Below, piece after piece: positions 1 to 9,816 of a stretch of 64,000 bases of DNA; positions within the stretch are counted from its first letter, which is position 1; each line of letters begins with the position of its first letter. The notes under the pieces were generated by a model. It saw only the letters and a list, made by a program, of their open reading frames with translations, was not told the origin of the DNA and did not search any database. The stretch covers positions 1 through 64,000 of the forward strand of contig PHAL01000009.1 in NCBI GenBank assembly GCA_002840355.1, in the 5' to 3' direction. This DNA is from Elusimicrobia bacterium HGW-Elusimicrobia-3 (GTDB lineage: Bacteria > Elusimicrobiota > Elusimicrobia > Elusimicrobiales > UBA9959). Position numbers and translations under genes: made by a program.

Positions 1-1
1 G

Positions 2-487
2 GACCGCGACGCCAGCGGCCTGATCATGTTCGCGCGCACGCCGGAGGCGCACCGCTACTACTCGGGCCTGTTCGAGACCCGCGAGGTGGAGAAGCACTAC
101 CTCGTGGTCGCCGAGGGGAAGGTGGCGGAGAAGCGCGGCGAGATCGACAAGCCGCTCAAAGAGCGCGGCTCGGGGCGCGTCTCGGTGGCTTTCGACGGCA
201 AGGCCTCGGTCACGCGCTACGAGGTGCTGGAGCGGCACAAGACCGCGACCATTCTCGACGTGTCCATCGCCACGGGGCGGCGGCACCAGATCCGGGCGCA
301 TCTCTATTCCATCGGCAACCCCGTGCTGGGCGACAAGCTCTACGGCGAGGCCGCCAAGCAGGCCAAATACCCGCGGCTGATGCTGCACGCCTGGCGGCTG
401 CGGTTCAACGACATGCACACCGGCAAGCCGGTGCGGCTGGAGGCCGACCCGCCGAGGGATTTCATGGGCGTGCTGAAGGTGATATAA
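2..487 (+). CDS. RluA-family pseudouridine synthase, C-terminal part (5' truncated by window)
   Basis: Frame open from base 2: DRDASGL..., then ATGRRHQIRAHL and NPVLGDKLYG motifs of RluA family. Confidence 0.85.
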   Translation, partial: DRDASGLIMFARTPEAHRYYSGLFETREVEKHYLVVAEGKVAEKRGEIDKPLKERGSGRVSVAFDGKASVTRYEVLERHKTATILDVSIATGRRHQIRAHLYSIGNPVLGDKLYGEAAKQAKYPRLMLHAWRLRFNDMHTGKPVRLEADPPRDFMGVLKVI

Positions 488-511
488 TAATCTCCTGTAC
501 CGCTCACGCTT

Positions 512-535
512 AAGGCATCCGCAAGGGTGCCTTTT
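512..535 (+). terminator. Rho-independent terminator
   Basis: aaggcatcc-gcaa-gggtgcctt perfect stem, GCAA loop, followed by T-tract, just after the RluA stop. Confidence 0.8.
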
Positions 536-610
536 TGCTTGGCGGCGCCGGGTGAAACTTTTTCGGGGCCGGGCGCATCTTATGTTGCTGCGGTGAGAAG
601 GAGGGAAAGT

Positions 611-1252
611 ATGACATTCATGGACCAGCAGACCGCGGACGAAGTCAAAAAGCGACTGGCCGAATTGCCGGCCGAGGTGAAGATCCTTTATTTCAAGGAG
701 GCGCTGCTCTGCCAGACCTGCGGCCCCGCCGAGGACTTTTACAAGGAACTGGTAACGCTGTCGGACAAGGTCAAACTGGAAGTCTATAACCGGGTGACCG
801 ACACGGAGAAAGCCGCGGCCTACGGCATAACGCTCAGCCCCGCCGCCGTCATAGAGGGGCCCCGCGGCGCGCGGGTGCGCTTCTACGGCATCCCGGCGGG
901 CTACGAGTTCGTCTCGCTGCTCGAGGCGCTGAAGAATTCGGCCGCCCCCGGAACCGACCTGCAGCCCGAGACCGTGCAGGCGCTCGCCGGCGTGGCCAAG
1001 CCCGTGAACATCAAGGTGTTCGTCACGCCCACCTGCCCCTACTGCCCTTCGGCGGTGGTGCTGGCGCACAAGTTCGCCGTGCAGTCGCCGCAGATAACGG
1101 CCGAGATGGTGGAGGCCGGAGAGTTCCAGGAACTGGCGGCTAAATACGAGGTGGCGGGCGTGCCGCAGTTGGTCTTTAACGAGAAGGTCAGCCTGGTCGG
1201 CGCGCAGCCCGAGTCGGCCATGCTCAAAGCCGTGCTCGAAGCGGCCGTTTAA
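611..1252 (+). CDS. Glutaredoxin/PDO-like protein with two thioredoxin folds
   Basis: MTFMDQQTADEVKK start at 611 (ORF track 527 start lies in the terminator); two Cys motifs LCQTCGP and CPYC; typical size. Confidence 0.75.
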   Translation: MTFMDQQTADEVKKRLAELPAEVKILYFKEALLCQTCGPAEDFYKELVTLSDKVKLEVYNRVTDTEKAAAYGITLSPAAVIEGPRGARVRFYGIPAGYEFVSLLEALKNSAAPGTDLQPETVQALAGVAKPVNIKVFVTPTCPYCPSAVVLAHKFAVQSPQITAEMVEAGEFQELAAKYEVAGVPQLVFNEKVSLVGAQPESAMLKAVLEAAV

Positions 1253-1266
1253 TTTCAGGAGGGAAT

Positions 1267-1473
1267 ATGATAACCAAGAACGTAGGTAATTTCGACAGGG
1301 TGGTCAGGATGGTGGCCGGCGCGTCGCTGGTTTTCGCCGCTTACATCACCGGCGGCATAGCGGCCTACATACTGGCCGCGGTCGGCGTGGTGGCTTTCAT
1401 CACCGGCCTGGTAGGCTGGTGCGGCGTCTACACGCTGCTGGGCATCAATACCTGCACCGTGGACAAGCCGTAG
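1267..1473 (+). CDS. DUF2892 (YgaP-like) small membrane protein
   Basis: NVGNFDRVVRMVAGASL...GWCGVYTLLGINTC pattern of DUF2892. Confidence 0.8.
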   Translation: MITKNVGNFDRVVRMVAGASLVFAAYITGGIAAYILAAVGVVAFITGLVGWCGVYTLLGINTCTVDKP

Positions 1474-1489
1474 TCAGGAGCCTTTCCGG

Positions 1490-2410
1490 CTACCGCCCGG
1501 CCAGTTCTATAACAGCGGCCGCTTCGGCCCCGCCCGATAGATAAGTGACGCTTATCCGTTGGCCGGGGCTGAATTTCTTCAGCTCCTCCGAATACGAGCG
1601 CAGGTCCTTTACGGGCTTGCCTTCCAATTGTATTATCACGTCGCCGGGCTTCAGCCCCGCCTTGTCTAGCGGCGAGCCCGGCGTGATGTCCTGGGCCCGC
1701 ACGCCCTCGCCCGGGAAGGCGAAGTCGGGCACCAGCCCTGTGGACGCCCTGCGCGGCGCGGCGGCGGCGGGCGCGGCCCCGGCCCCGGCGGGCGCTGTCC
1801 CGGCCGGCCGGGTGATGAACTCCGCGTCGCCGGCCAGGTAATCGGCTACTTCGCGGGCGAACTCGGCGGTCTTCACCAGGCCGCGGGCGTCTATCTTGTC
1901 GCTGGTATCTGAACTCTTGTGGTAATCCTCGTGCGGCCCGCTGAAGAACTGCAGCGCGGGCACGCCCGCCTCTATGAAGCTGGCCTGATCGCTGGAGTCC
2001 AGGTCCGCGGCCGGGGCGTAGTCGTGCCCGGTGACGAAACCGGCGCCGCGCAGTATGTGTACCCACTTGTCCGAAGACCCCGAGCCCAGCGCCAGGATCC
2101 TGCCCGCGCCCAGCCGGCCGACGGTGTCGAAGTTCAGGGCGGCGTTGATCTTCTCCTTCACGCCGGCGGGCAGGGCCGCGACGAAGGCTTTAGACCCCTG
2201 CCGGCCCGCTTCCTCGCCGTCGAAAGCGGCGAAGACTACGGAGCGGGCGGGGGGATGGGCGGCATAGTGGCGCGCCAGTTCCAGCAGCAGCGCCGCGCCG
2301 GAGGCGTTGTCGTCTGCGCCGGGGAAGGTGTCTCCGTCCGCCTGCGGCAGGTGGTCGTAATGGGCGCAGAGCAGCAGGTATTCTTCGGGCCGCGAGGTTC
2401 CTTTTATCAT
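1490..2410 (-). CDS. M28-family metallopeptidase with C-terminal PDZ domain; N-terminus missing or in disrupted frame
   Basis: CAHYDHLP, GADDNASG, FDGEEAGRQGS motifs; PDZ-like GSPLDKAGLKPGDVIIQLEGKPV. Confidence 0.8.
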   Translation of the reverse strand: MIKGTSRPEEYLLLCAHYDHLPQADGDTFPGADDNASGAALLLELARHYAAHPPARSVVFAAFDGEEAGRQGSKAFVAALPAGVKEKINAALNFDTVGRLGAGRILALGSGSSDKWVHILRGAGFVTGHDYAPAADLDSSDQASFIEAGVPALQFFSGPHEDYHKSSDTSDKIDARGLVKTAEFAREVADYLAGDAEFITRPAGTAPAGAGAAPAAAAPRRASTGLVPDFAFPGEGVRAQDITPGSPLDKAGLKPGDVIIQLEGKPVKDLRSYSEELKKFSPGQRISVTYLSGGAEAAAVIELAGR

Positions 2411-2496
2411 CCCGACTATGTTCTGCCGGCCGGGGGCCCCGGCGCGCAGGGAGGAACCGGCGAAAGGCTTCAGCCCGGCTTTTTTGAAAGCGGCGG

Positions 2497-4674
2497 TTAT
2501 ATAGTCGCCGGCCCGCTTGCCGAGAAGACCGACGGCAGCCAGGCCAGCGGCGCGCGGACGGGGTAGGCGCGGACGGCCGGGGCCTTGTTGCCCAGAGAGG
2601 CGGCCAGCGGCGAGGAGGAGACGGTCCAGATCCCCGAGGCCACCGAGGTCATGTCGCGGTCGAACACCAGCCAGGAATATTTGCCGTAATGCGGCAGCTT
2701 GGCGGCCAGCAGGCGCAGTTTGTCGGTATTGCCGGAGACCACCAGCGCGCCGGAGCGCGCGGGATCGGCCGGGTTATAGGCCGCGAACACGAAGGTGTGC
2801 CCGTCGCGGGGGAAGCGCCTGCCGTCGAGCGTGACGGTGTCCAGGCCGAAGGCCGCCCCGTAGGCGGCCAGGTCCTCCTCGAAATCCCTGGCCAGCAGAT
2901 TCTCCGCCCCGAAGACCCAGTAGGAGTCTCCGGCGGGCGGGGCAGAGACCGTCAGGTCGTCGTAGACCCGCGGCAGGTTGGCCTTGTCCTTGGTCCAGAC
3001 TTCCGCCAGGCCGCGCCAGGGGTCGCCCGCGCCGCCGGCCGGCACGATGATGGCGGGCCTGGAGGCTCCCAGCAGCCGCGACAAGGTGGGAGGGGTTTCC
3101 AGCGGGCTCAGGCGCCGGAACAGGTCGAACTCCGGGTCTATCTCCAGCCGCAGCGGGCGCGCGGCCGACGGGTAATGATAGGTTTCCGTCTTCTTGGTCA
3201 TCGGCAGGCGCTTGAGCCTGGGCGCGTCCAAACCTTCCAGGAAAAAGGCGGCCGGCACTTCCAGCTCGTAGGCCGGGCCTGGCTGGAGCTGCTCCAGCGT
3301 GAATTCCAGCTCGTAGCCCTCGAGGCCGCGGGCAAGCTTAACGTTCTTCAGGCGCAGGTCGGGGGCCCCGGCCCGCCCGGTCCATTGGTCGAAGTAGGGC
3401 TTGAGGCGCCCCGGCCCGGTGACCCGCTCGAAGGCGGCGCGCAGGTCTTCAAAAGAGGCCGTGCGGAACTTGTTGGCGGCGTAGAGATCGCGCAGGCCGC
3501 GGGCGAAGCCCTGGTCGCCGAGCGCGCCCCGCAGCATGTGGTAGACCATCATCATCTTGCCGTAGCCAACGGCCTCGGAGGCCGACGAGTGGCGCGAGCG
3601 GAATTCCGTCAGCGGGAAGTCGGCGCCCCCGGAGACGTAATCGGAATACTTCTGCAGCGCCGCCATGCGGTAGTCGCGGCCCTTGCCGCGGTTCTCGGCT
3701 ATCAGGTAGTCGGCCAGGTACGCGGTGAGGCCCTCGCACCAGTTGCCCGACGGGTAATCCACGAACACGCCGTTGCCCCACCAGTTGTGCAGGATCTCGT
3801 GCGGGTAGGACGAATTGAGGATGAAAGGCAGGCGTATCACCTTGCTGCCCAGCAGCGTGAAGGACGGCATGCCGTAGCCGGTGTCCCAGAAATTCTCTAC
3901 CAGCGCGAACTTGCCGTACGGGTAGCGGCCGAGCAGCTCCGAATAGAACTTTATGTATTTGGCGGTGGCGTCGAGGTATCGCCCCGCCAGCGCGGGGTCC
4001 GGCCGCAGCAGGAAGGCCGCGTAGGTCAGCCCGCCTTCGCGCCGCTCGTACTCGGCGTACCGGCCGCAGACCAGGGTGATCTCGTCCTGCGGCGCGCCGG
4101 TCTCCCACACCTCCAGGTTCCTGCCGCCGCGCGCGGAGCGGCGTTTGCGGTCGCCGCCGGCTACCGAGGCGTAGGGCGCGGGCAGGGAGGTCTCCAGGCG
4201 GTAGGAGACCATCCGGCCGGGGAAATGCGGATACCAGCCGGAGGCTCCCGAGAGATAGCAGCCGTCGGGCGAGATGATGCCGGGGGTTTCCGAGAAGCTG
4301 CGCGCGTACTCCTGCGCCTGTTCGCCGGGAGCGTGGGCTATGCGGCCGCCGTAGTTCAGCGTAAAAGAGCGCGCCGGCCTGGCCAGGCGCAGGCGGTAGG
4401 CGGCTTCCACGCCGCCGGCGGAGGAATTGATGCCGTACCGGGCCGCGGCGTCTCCGGGCAGCTCCTCCACCGTGCCGCCGGGAGAAGCGGGGTTCAGGCC
4501 TTTGTGCAGGGTGAAGACGAATTCGGCGGCGGCGGCCGGGAAGGTCACCCTGTCCGAAGCCTTTATCAGTCCGTCCGCCGGAGAGATCTCGGCCCTGAGG
4601 TCGTGGCGGACGGCTTCGGCCGCGGCCGCGGGGGCCGCGAGGAGGAATAGGCAGGCGGGGAGGAAAAATTTCAT
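2497..4674 (-). CDS. M1-family aminopeptidase-like protein
   Basis: HEILHNWWGN zinc motif with downstream WCEGLTAYLADY; signal peptide; C-terminal RSGALVVSGNTDKLRLLAAKLPHYGKYSWLVF. Confidence 0.8.
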   Translation of the reverse strand: MKFFLPACLFLLAAPAAAAEAVRHDLRAEISPADGLIKASDRVTFPAAAAEFVFTLHKGLNPASPGGTVEELPGDAAARYGINSSAGGVEAAYRLRLARPARSFTLNYGGRIAHAPGEQAQEYARSFSETPGIISPDGCYLSGASGWYPHFPGRMVSYRLETSLPAPYASVAGGDRKRRSARGGRNLEVWETGAPQDEITLVCGRYAEYERREGGLTYAAFLLRPDPALAGRYLDATAKYIKFYSELLGRYPYGKFALVENFWDTGYGMPSFTLLGSKVIRLPFILNSSYPHEILHNWWGNGVFVDYPSGNWCEGLTAYLADYLIAENRGKGRDYRMAALQKYSDYVSGGADFPLTEFRSRHSSASEAVGYGKMMMVYHMLRGALGDQGFARGLRDLYAANKFRTASFEDLRAAFERVTGPGRLKPYFDQWTGRAGAPDLRLKNVKLARGLEGYELEFTLEQLQPGPAYELEVPAAFFLEGLDAPRLKRLPMTKKTETYHYPSAARPLRLEIDPEFDLFRRLSPLETPPTLSRLLGASRPAIIVPAGGAGDPWRGLAEVWTKDKANLPRVYDDLTVSAPPAGDSYWVFGAENLLARDFEEDLAAYGAAFGLDTVTLDGRRFPRDGHTFVFAAYNPADPARSGALVVSGNTDKLRLLAAKLPHYGKYSWLVFDRDMTSVASGIWTVSSSPLAASLGNKAPAVRAYPVRAPLAWLPSVFSASGPATI

Positions 4675-4778
4675 ATGTAAGGATATACTATAATTTTCGT
4701 GTAAGGGCGAGAAACGACGCGCACACCGCCCGTCCGGCCTCGCCGCCGGGATTTTGTAGAATAGCGCGAGGAGAAAAT

Positions 4779-6002
4779 ATGAAACAACAGAAAACCGCCC
4801 TTTTGCTGGTCATAGACGCCGTCGGCCTGTCCACGCTGGAGTACCTGCTGTCCAAGTATCCCGGCAAGGTGAAATTGCCCAACCTCAGCCGGCTCGGGCT
4901 CGGCGAAATACTGCTGCCTGAATTCAGGGGTCGCCTGGGCAAGTCCGCCGGCAAAGCCTACGCGGCCCGCGTGGACCAGGTCTCGGCCACCGCCGACAGC
5001 CTGGTAGGCCACCGCGAGATGATGGGCGTGGTGGACCACCGCACCTACGACCTCTTCGAAGACGGCTTCGACCGCAAGTACCTGGCCGCGCTGGAGAAGC
5101 GCATCGGCCGCAAGACCTTCTTCAACAAGATGGCGGGCGGCCTGGAGGCCATAGAGCTCAACGCCGTCGAGCATGAGCGCACCGGCAAGCCGATCGCCTA
5201 CGCCAGCAAATGCGACCCGCTGATACAGCTGGCCATGAACGAGGCCGTGATCCCCGTGCACGAGCAGCACAAGATCGCCGACATCGCCTTCGCGCTGGCC
5301 ATGGAGATGGGCATCCCGATCACCCGCGCCATCGCCCGCTCCTATATCCGCAACTCCGCCGGCGAGATCATCCGCACCTCCAACCGCCACGACGCCGTGC
5401 TGCCGATAGGCCAGGACACGCTGGTGGACGTGCTGCACGACAACTGCGTCTGGACGGTGGCCGTGGGCAAGACCAGCGACCTGGTCAATACCGCCTACCA
5501 CGCCAAGGTCAAGCTCAACAAGGAGGTCTACCTGGACCCCGCGCTGGGCCTGCGCTTCGTGCACCCGAAGAAAAAGGACACCAACCCCTTCTCCATCCAG
5601 GGCACGATCAACGCGCTGCGCGCCGCGCACGCCGTCTACCGCCCCAAAGGCACCTTCATCTTCACCAACCTCGTAGACACGGACAGCGTCTACGGGCATA
5701 CCCGCGAGGTGGAGGGGGCGATAAAGTCGCTCGAGGAGATAGACCGCACCCTGCCGCTGATAGAGCGGCACCTGGAGAAGGGCGACCTGCTGGGCATCAC
5801 CGCCGACCACGGCATGGTGCACCGCGAGGATTACGGCTACCACAACAACGAGCCGCTGCCCTTCATCGCCTGGCGCAAGGGTTTCGACGGCCGGCTGGGC
5901 GGCTTGAAGACGGGCCTGCTGCCCGGCCTTACCGACATCGGCAGCGTGTTCGCGCAGTACTTCGGCCTGCACGCCGAGTACAAGAAGATCGTCAAGAAGT
6001 AG
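4779..6002 (+). CDS. Phosphopentomutase-like (alkaline phosphatase superfamily metalloenzyme)
   Basis: VIDAVGLSTLEYL, ATADSLVGHREMMG, TNLVDTDSVYGHTR, ITADHGM motifs of DeoB-type enzymes. Confidence 0.7.
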   Translation: MKQQKTALLLVIDAVGLSTLEYLLSKYPGKVKLPNLSRLGLGEILLPEFRGRLGKSAGKAYAARVDQVSATADSLVGHREMMGVVDHRTYDLFEDGFDRKYLAALEKRIGRKTFFNKMAGGLEAIELNAVEHERTGKPIAYASKCDPLIQLAMNEAVIPVHEQHKIADIAFALAMEMGIPITRAIARSYIRNSAGEIIRTSNRHDAVLPIGQDTLVDVLHDNCVWTVAVGKTSDLVNTAYHAKVKLNKEVYLDPALGLRFVHPKKKDTNPFSIQGTINALRAAHAVYRPKGTFIFTNLVDTDSVYGHTREVEGAIKSLEEIDRTLPLIERHLEKGDLLGITADHGMVHREDYGYHNNEPLPFIAWRKGFDGRLGGLKTGLLPGLTDIGSVFAQYFGLHAEYKKIVKK

Positions 6003-6020
6003 GCGCGGAGCCGTAAATAA

Positions 6021-6050
6021 AAAAGACCGGGCCGGCCCGGTCTTTTTTTT
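6021..6050. terminator. Bidirectional-looking Rho-independent terminator between convergent genes
   Basis: aaaagaccgggccggcccggtctttttttt. Confidence 0.85.
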
Positions 6051-6064
6051 GTGTTGCCGCCCGC

Positions 6065-7189
6065 CTAGTGCTTGTATTCGGCGTCGACGAAGGCGCGGTA
6101 GGACTGCGGGGTCAGCGCGGCCCAGGTATACTTGTTGGAGGGATTCCACAGTACCCAGCTCTCCAGGTGGTTGAAGCGCGTTGCCATGATCTGCGCGCGA
6201 ACCTCGGGGGCGCCGTAGGGCCAGCCCAGCGAGAAGTCCTGCAGGTAGGGGCGCAGCTTGGCGTAGTCCCTGCCCATGCGGCCCATGGCGTCCTTGAGGC
6301 CGCGGTTGATCACCTTGAAGGGGCTGGCGTTGGGGTGCTTGAGGTTGTACTCGCCCGGGTTGTAATGCGACGGGTACATCATGGGGTAGACGTAGTCGGA
6401 GCCGGCGGCCAGGACTTCGATGTCCTGGCCGATACCCATGTCGTCCTTGACCGTTGTGGTAAGGCCGAACACGTCCACCGAGATCTTGACCTTGTAGGGG
6501 GCCAGGCGCTTGCGCGCGTAAACCAGGAAGTCGCGCAGGTTGTTTATCGAATTCTGCCTGTTATGCGGTTTGGAGTAGCGGCACAGCGAGGTGTTGCCCT
6601 CGGAGGGGTAGCGAATATAGTCGAACTGTATCTCCCCGAAGCCCAACTTGGCGCAGCGCTCGGCGATGTCGAGCGTGTAGTCCCAGACCTCGCGGCTGTA
6701 GGGGTCTATCCAGGTGGCCCCGTTGTTGCTGCGCCACAGGCCGCCGCCGGGCGTGCGCACGGCCAGGTCCGGGCGCGCCTTGGGCAGCACCTTGTCCTTG
6801 AACACCACTATGCGCGCCACCGGCATGATGCCGGCGTCCTTGAAATCCTTCAGCATCTCCTCCGGCCTGGGGATGGCGGCCTGGTAGGAGCCGAACTTGT
6901 GCGCTTTCTCCACGCCGGGGATGTAGACCTTGCCGTCGGTCTCCTTGATGGCGATGACTACCGTGTTGATGACCGAAGCCGAGATCTTCTTTATCATTTC
7001 CTTGCGCAGCCTGGCCGAGCCGGCGCCCCAGGAGGTCAGGTGTATGCCGCGCACCCTGGGCTGTTCCAGCACCAATTCGCGGATAGCGGTAGTGGAGAGC
7101 CGTACCTGGGCCGCGGCGGTGGAGACGGGCGAGGCGGCGCCTGCGAGGGGGGAGGAAGCGAGAAGCAGAGAAAGCGCTGTATAGAGCAT
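6065..7189 (-). CDS. Putative glycoside hydrolase (DUF4015-like)
   Basis: VRGIHLTSWGAGS..., ETDGKVYIP, DAGIMPVARIVVFKD, FGEIQFDYIRYPSEG motifs; signal peptide. Confidence 0.75.
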   Translation of the reverse strand: MLYTALSLLLASSPLAGAASPVSTAAAQVRLSTTAIRELVLEQPRVRGIHLTSWGAGSARLRKEMIKKISASVINTVVIAIKETDGKVYIPGVEKAHKFGSYQAAIPRPEEMLKDFKDAGIMPVARIVVFKDKVLPKARPDLAVRTPGGGLWRSNNGATWIDPYSREVWDYTLDIAERCAKLGFGEIQFDYIRYPSEGNTSLCRYSKPHNRQNSINNLRDFLVYARKRLAPYKVKISVDVFGLTTTVKDDMGIGQDIEVLAAGSDYVYPMMYPSHYNPGEYNLKHPNASPFKVINRGLKDAMGRMGRDYAKLRPYLQDFSLGWPYGAPEVRAQIMATRFNHLESWVLWNPSNKYTWAALTPQSYRAFVDAEYKH

Positions 7190-7229
7190 AGGCTTATATT
7201 TTACAATTTACTGAGATAAAGGGGATGCC

Positions 7230-9719
7230 ATGAAATATCTTAAGATCCTGCTGATGGGGGCCCTGCTTATGCCGCAGCCATTGAAAGCCGCCGACAAACT
7301 GATAATACATTATAACCGCCTGGACCGCGCCTACGCCGGCTGGAACCTGTGGGTCTGGAACGACGAGGACAAGCGGCCCGGCTTCGACCTGGCGCCCGCC
7401 GGCGAGGGGCCTTTCGGAATCTTTTACGAGCTGGACCTGGACGCCACGGGCCTCTCCGGCAAGCGGGCCGGTTTCCTGCCTCGCAAGGGGGACTGGGCCG
7501 ACAAGGACGCCCCCGACCGCGTAATGGAGCGCACCCGCCAGGGCGAGGTGTATCTTATGGAAGGCGACGCAAAAGTCTATGATTCCCCGCCTGCCGTCTC
7601 CACGGCCGTGACCGGGGCCTGGTACGACGGGGGCAACTCCGTGCGGGCCGCTTTCACGCGCCCGCTGGACGCGGCCTACCTGGCCGCGCAGGACTTCACG
7701 GTGGAAGGCGGGGGGGAGAGCTTCAAGCCGGTTTCGGTGAAGCCGATAGGCGCCGCCTACTCCAGGGCGGCACTGCTTAAATTCGAAGCCTTCAAGCCCG
7801 AGGCCGCGGCGCTCAACGCCGGCGGCTACTCGCTGCATTCCAAAACTTTCGAGCCCCGCCCGCTGCGCCTGGGCGACGCGGTCTACGGGTCCGGGTTCGT
7901 CAGCGGCCTGGAGATGGGGCTCAGCGGCGACGCCGCCAGGCCGGTGCTGCGGCTGTTCGCGCCTTACGCCGTGCGCGCCGAGGCGCTGGTCTACGATTCG
8001 GCGTCCGGCGATCCCGCCGTGCACCCGCTGCAGCGCGGCCCCGGCGGCGTCTGGGAGAAGCGCTTCGACGCGCCGCTGACGGGCAAGTATTACCGCATCC
8101 GCACCGAGCAGAACGGCAAAGTATCCGAGGGCCTGGACCCTTACGCCGCCTGCGTCACCGGCGACGGCGGCCGCGCGCTGGTGCTCGATGACGAGACCCC
8201 CGTGGCGCCGGGGCCGGTCTTCGCCCCGGAGGAAACCGTGGTCTACGAGGTGCACCTGCGGGACCTGACCTCGGACGACTTCTCCGGCGTCAAGAACAAG
8301 GGCAAGTACCTGGGCGCGGCCGAGGCCGGCACGCGGCACCCCAAGTTCCCGGAAATTACCACCGCGCTGGACCATATCGCCGAGCTGGGCGTGAACGCCG
8401 TGCACATACTGCCTTTCCAGGACTTCGAGAACAACGACGACCCAGCCTCCTACAACTGGGGCTATATGCCGGTCAACTTCAACTCGCCCGAGGGCTCCTA
8501 CGCCTCGAACCCCGCCGACGGCAGCCGCGTGCGCGAGGCCAAGCTGATGATAGACGCCTTCCACCGCAAGGGCCTGAAGGTGATCCTCGACGTGGTTTAC
8601 AACCACACGGCCGAGACCCGCGCCAGCGTGTACAACTTCAACGCGGCCGCGCCCGACTACTATTACCGCCTCAACCCCGACGGCACCTACTCCAACGGTT
8701 CGGGCTGCGGCAACGAGTTCAGGACCGAGGCGCCGATGGCGCGGAAGTTCCTGATCGACAGCCTGCTGCACTGGGTGCGCGAGTACAAGGTGGACGGTTT
8801 CCGCTTCGACCTGATGGGCCTGATAGATACCACTGCCGCCGCCGAGATCATGCGGGCGCTGCGCGCCGAGAAGCCCGACATCTTCGTCTACGGCGAGCCG
8901 TGGAAGGCGGGCGCCAGCCCCGTCAGGGGCGTGGAGAAAGGCAGCCAGCGGGGCCTGGGTTTCGCGGTCTTCAACGACGGCTTCCGCGACGCCATCAAGG
9001 GCAGCGTATTCTCGCTCGAGGACCTGGGTTACGTGCAGGCCGCGCGCCAGCGCGACGGCGTGATGCGCGGCATACGCGGCGCGGTGGACGACTTTACCGA
9101 CGGGCCGCTGGAGACCATGAACTATGTCTCCTGCCACGACAACCATACGCTGTGGGACCGCATCGACCTGTCGGTCAAGCATGAGCCGGTGCTCAACAAG
9201 ATAGCCATGGATAAGCTGGCCAACGCCATCGTGCTGACCTCGCAGGGCGTGCCGTTCCTGCACGCCGGGGAGGAGTTCCTGCGCACCAAAGGCGGCGAGC
9301 ATAATTCCTACAACCTGCCCGACTCGGTGAACCGCCTGGACTGGACCCGCAAGAAGGAGCATTACGGCGTCTACGCCTATTACCGCGACCTGGTGGCGCT
9401 GCGCAAGGCGCACCCCGCCTTCCGCATGCGTACGCGCGAGGCCGTGCGGGAGAACCTGAAGTTCTACGAGGAGCTGGGGCTCAAAGTGCGGCCGCCAGCC
9501 ATCGCCTACCAGCTGTACGGCGACAAGGCCGGCGACTCCTGGCGCCGCATCGTGGTGCTCATCAACCCGGAGAAGACCGAGCGCCGCTTCGAGCTGCCCG
9601 AGGGGCGCTGGCTGGAGGCTTTCGACGAGGGCGGGCTGGTGAGGAACCCCGGCAAGCCGCGTTCCGGCCATGTCACCGTGGAGCCGCTGTCGCTGGCCGT
9701 GCTGCGCCTCGCCGATTAG
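7230..9719 (+). CDS. pulA: Type I pullulanase (GH13) with N-terminal pullulanase-associated domain
   Basis: LIIHYNRLDRAYAGWNLWVW N-terminal domain; YNWGYMPVNFNSPEGSYA; VILDVVYNHTAE; VDGFRFDLMG; signal peptide. Confidence 0.9.
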   Translation: MKYLKILLMGALLMPQPLKAADKLIIHYNRLDRAYAGWNLWVWNDEDKRPGFDLAPAGEGPFGIFYELDLDATGLSGKRAGFLPRKGDWADKDAPDRVMERTRQGEVYLMEGDAKVYDSPPAVSTAVTGAWYDGGNSVRAAFTRPLDAAYLAAQDFTVEGGGESFKPVSVKPIGAAYSRAALLKFEAFKPEAAALNAGGYSLHSKTFEPRPLRLGDAVYGSGFVSGLEMGLSGDAARPVLRLFAPYAVRAEALVYDSASGDPAVHPLQRGPGGVWEKRFDAPLTGKYYRIRTEQNGKVSEGLDPYAACVTGDGGRALVLDDETPVAPGPVFAPEETVVYEVHLRDLTSDDFSGVKNKGKYLGAAEAGTRHPKFPEITTALDHIAELGVNAVHILPFQDFENNDDPASYNWGYMPVNFNSPEGSYASNPADGSRVREAKLMIDAFHRKGLKVILDVVYNHTAETRASVYNFNAAAPDYYYRLNPDGTYSNGSGCGNEFRTEAPMARKFLIDSLLHWVREYKVDGFRFDLMGLIDTTAAAEIMRALRAEKPDIFVYGEPWKAGASPVRGVEKGSQRGLGFAVFNDGFRDAIKGSVFSLEDLGYVQAARQRDGVMRGIRGAVDDFTDGPLETMNYVSCHDNHTLWDRIDLSVKHEPVLNKIAMDKLANAIVLTSQGVPFLHAGEEFLRTKGGEHNSYNLPDSVNRLDWTRKKEHYGVYAYYRDLVALRKAHPAFRMRTREAVRENLKFYEELGLKVRPPAIAYQLYGDKAGDSWRRIVVLINPEKTERRFELPEGRWLEAFDEGGLVRNPGKPRSGHVTVEPLSLAVLRLAD

Positions 9720-9736
9720 GCGTAGGCCTTTGGACC

Positions 9737-9774
9737 CCGCCGGGGATAGGCCTTTAGGCGCTTCTCCCCGGCGG
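9737..9774. terminator. Hairpin, possible terminator after pullulanase gene
   Basis: ccgccgggga ... tccccggcgg inverted repeat; weak T-tract. Confidence 0.45.
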
Positions 9775-9816
9775 TTTCCGTTTGTACAATATGGGTGACA
9801 GTTATAGGAGGGTATA

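Noticed and set aside
2689-4650. 653-aa plus-strand ORF opposite the M1 gene
   Set aside because: Antisense frame to a gene with clear catalytic motifs; low-complexity G/A/R/Q/V composition typical of antisense frames in GC-rich DNA.
7194-9671. 825-aa minus-strand ORF opposite pullulanase
   Set aside because: Antisense shadow of a well-conserved GH13 gene; His/Val/Gly-rich nonsense composition.
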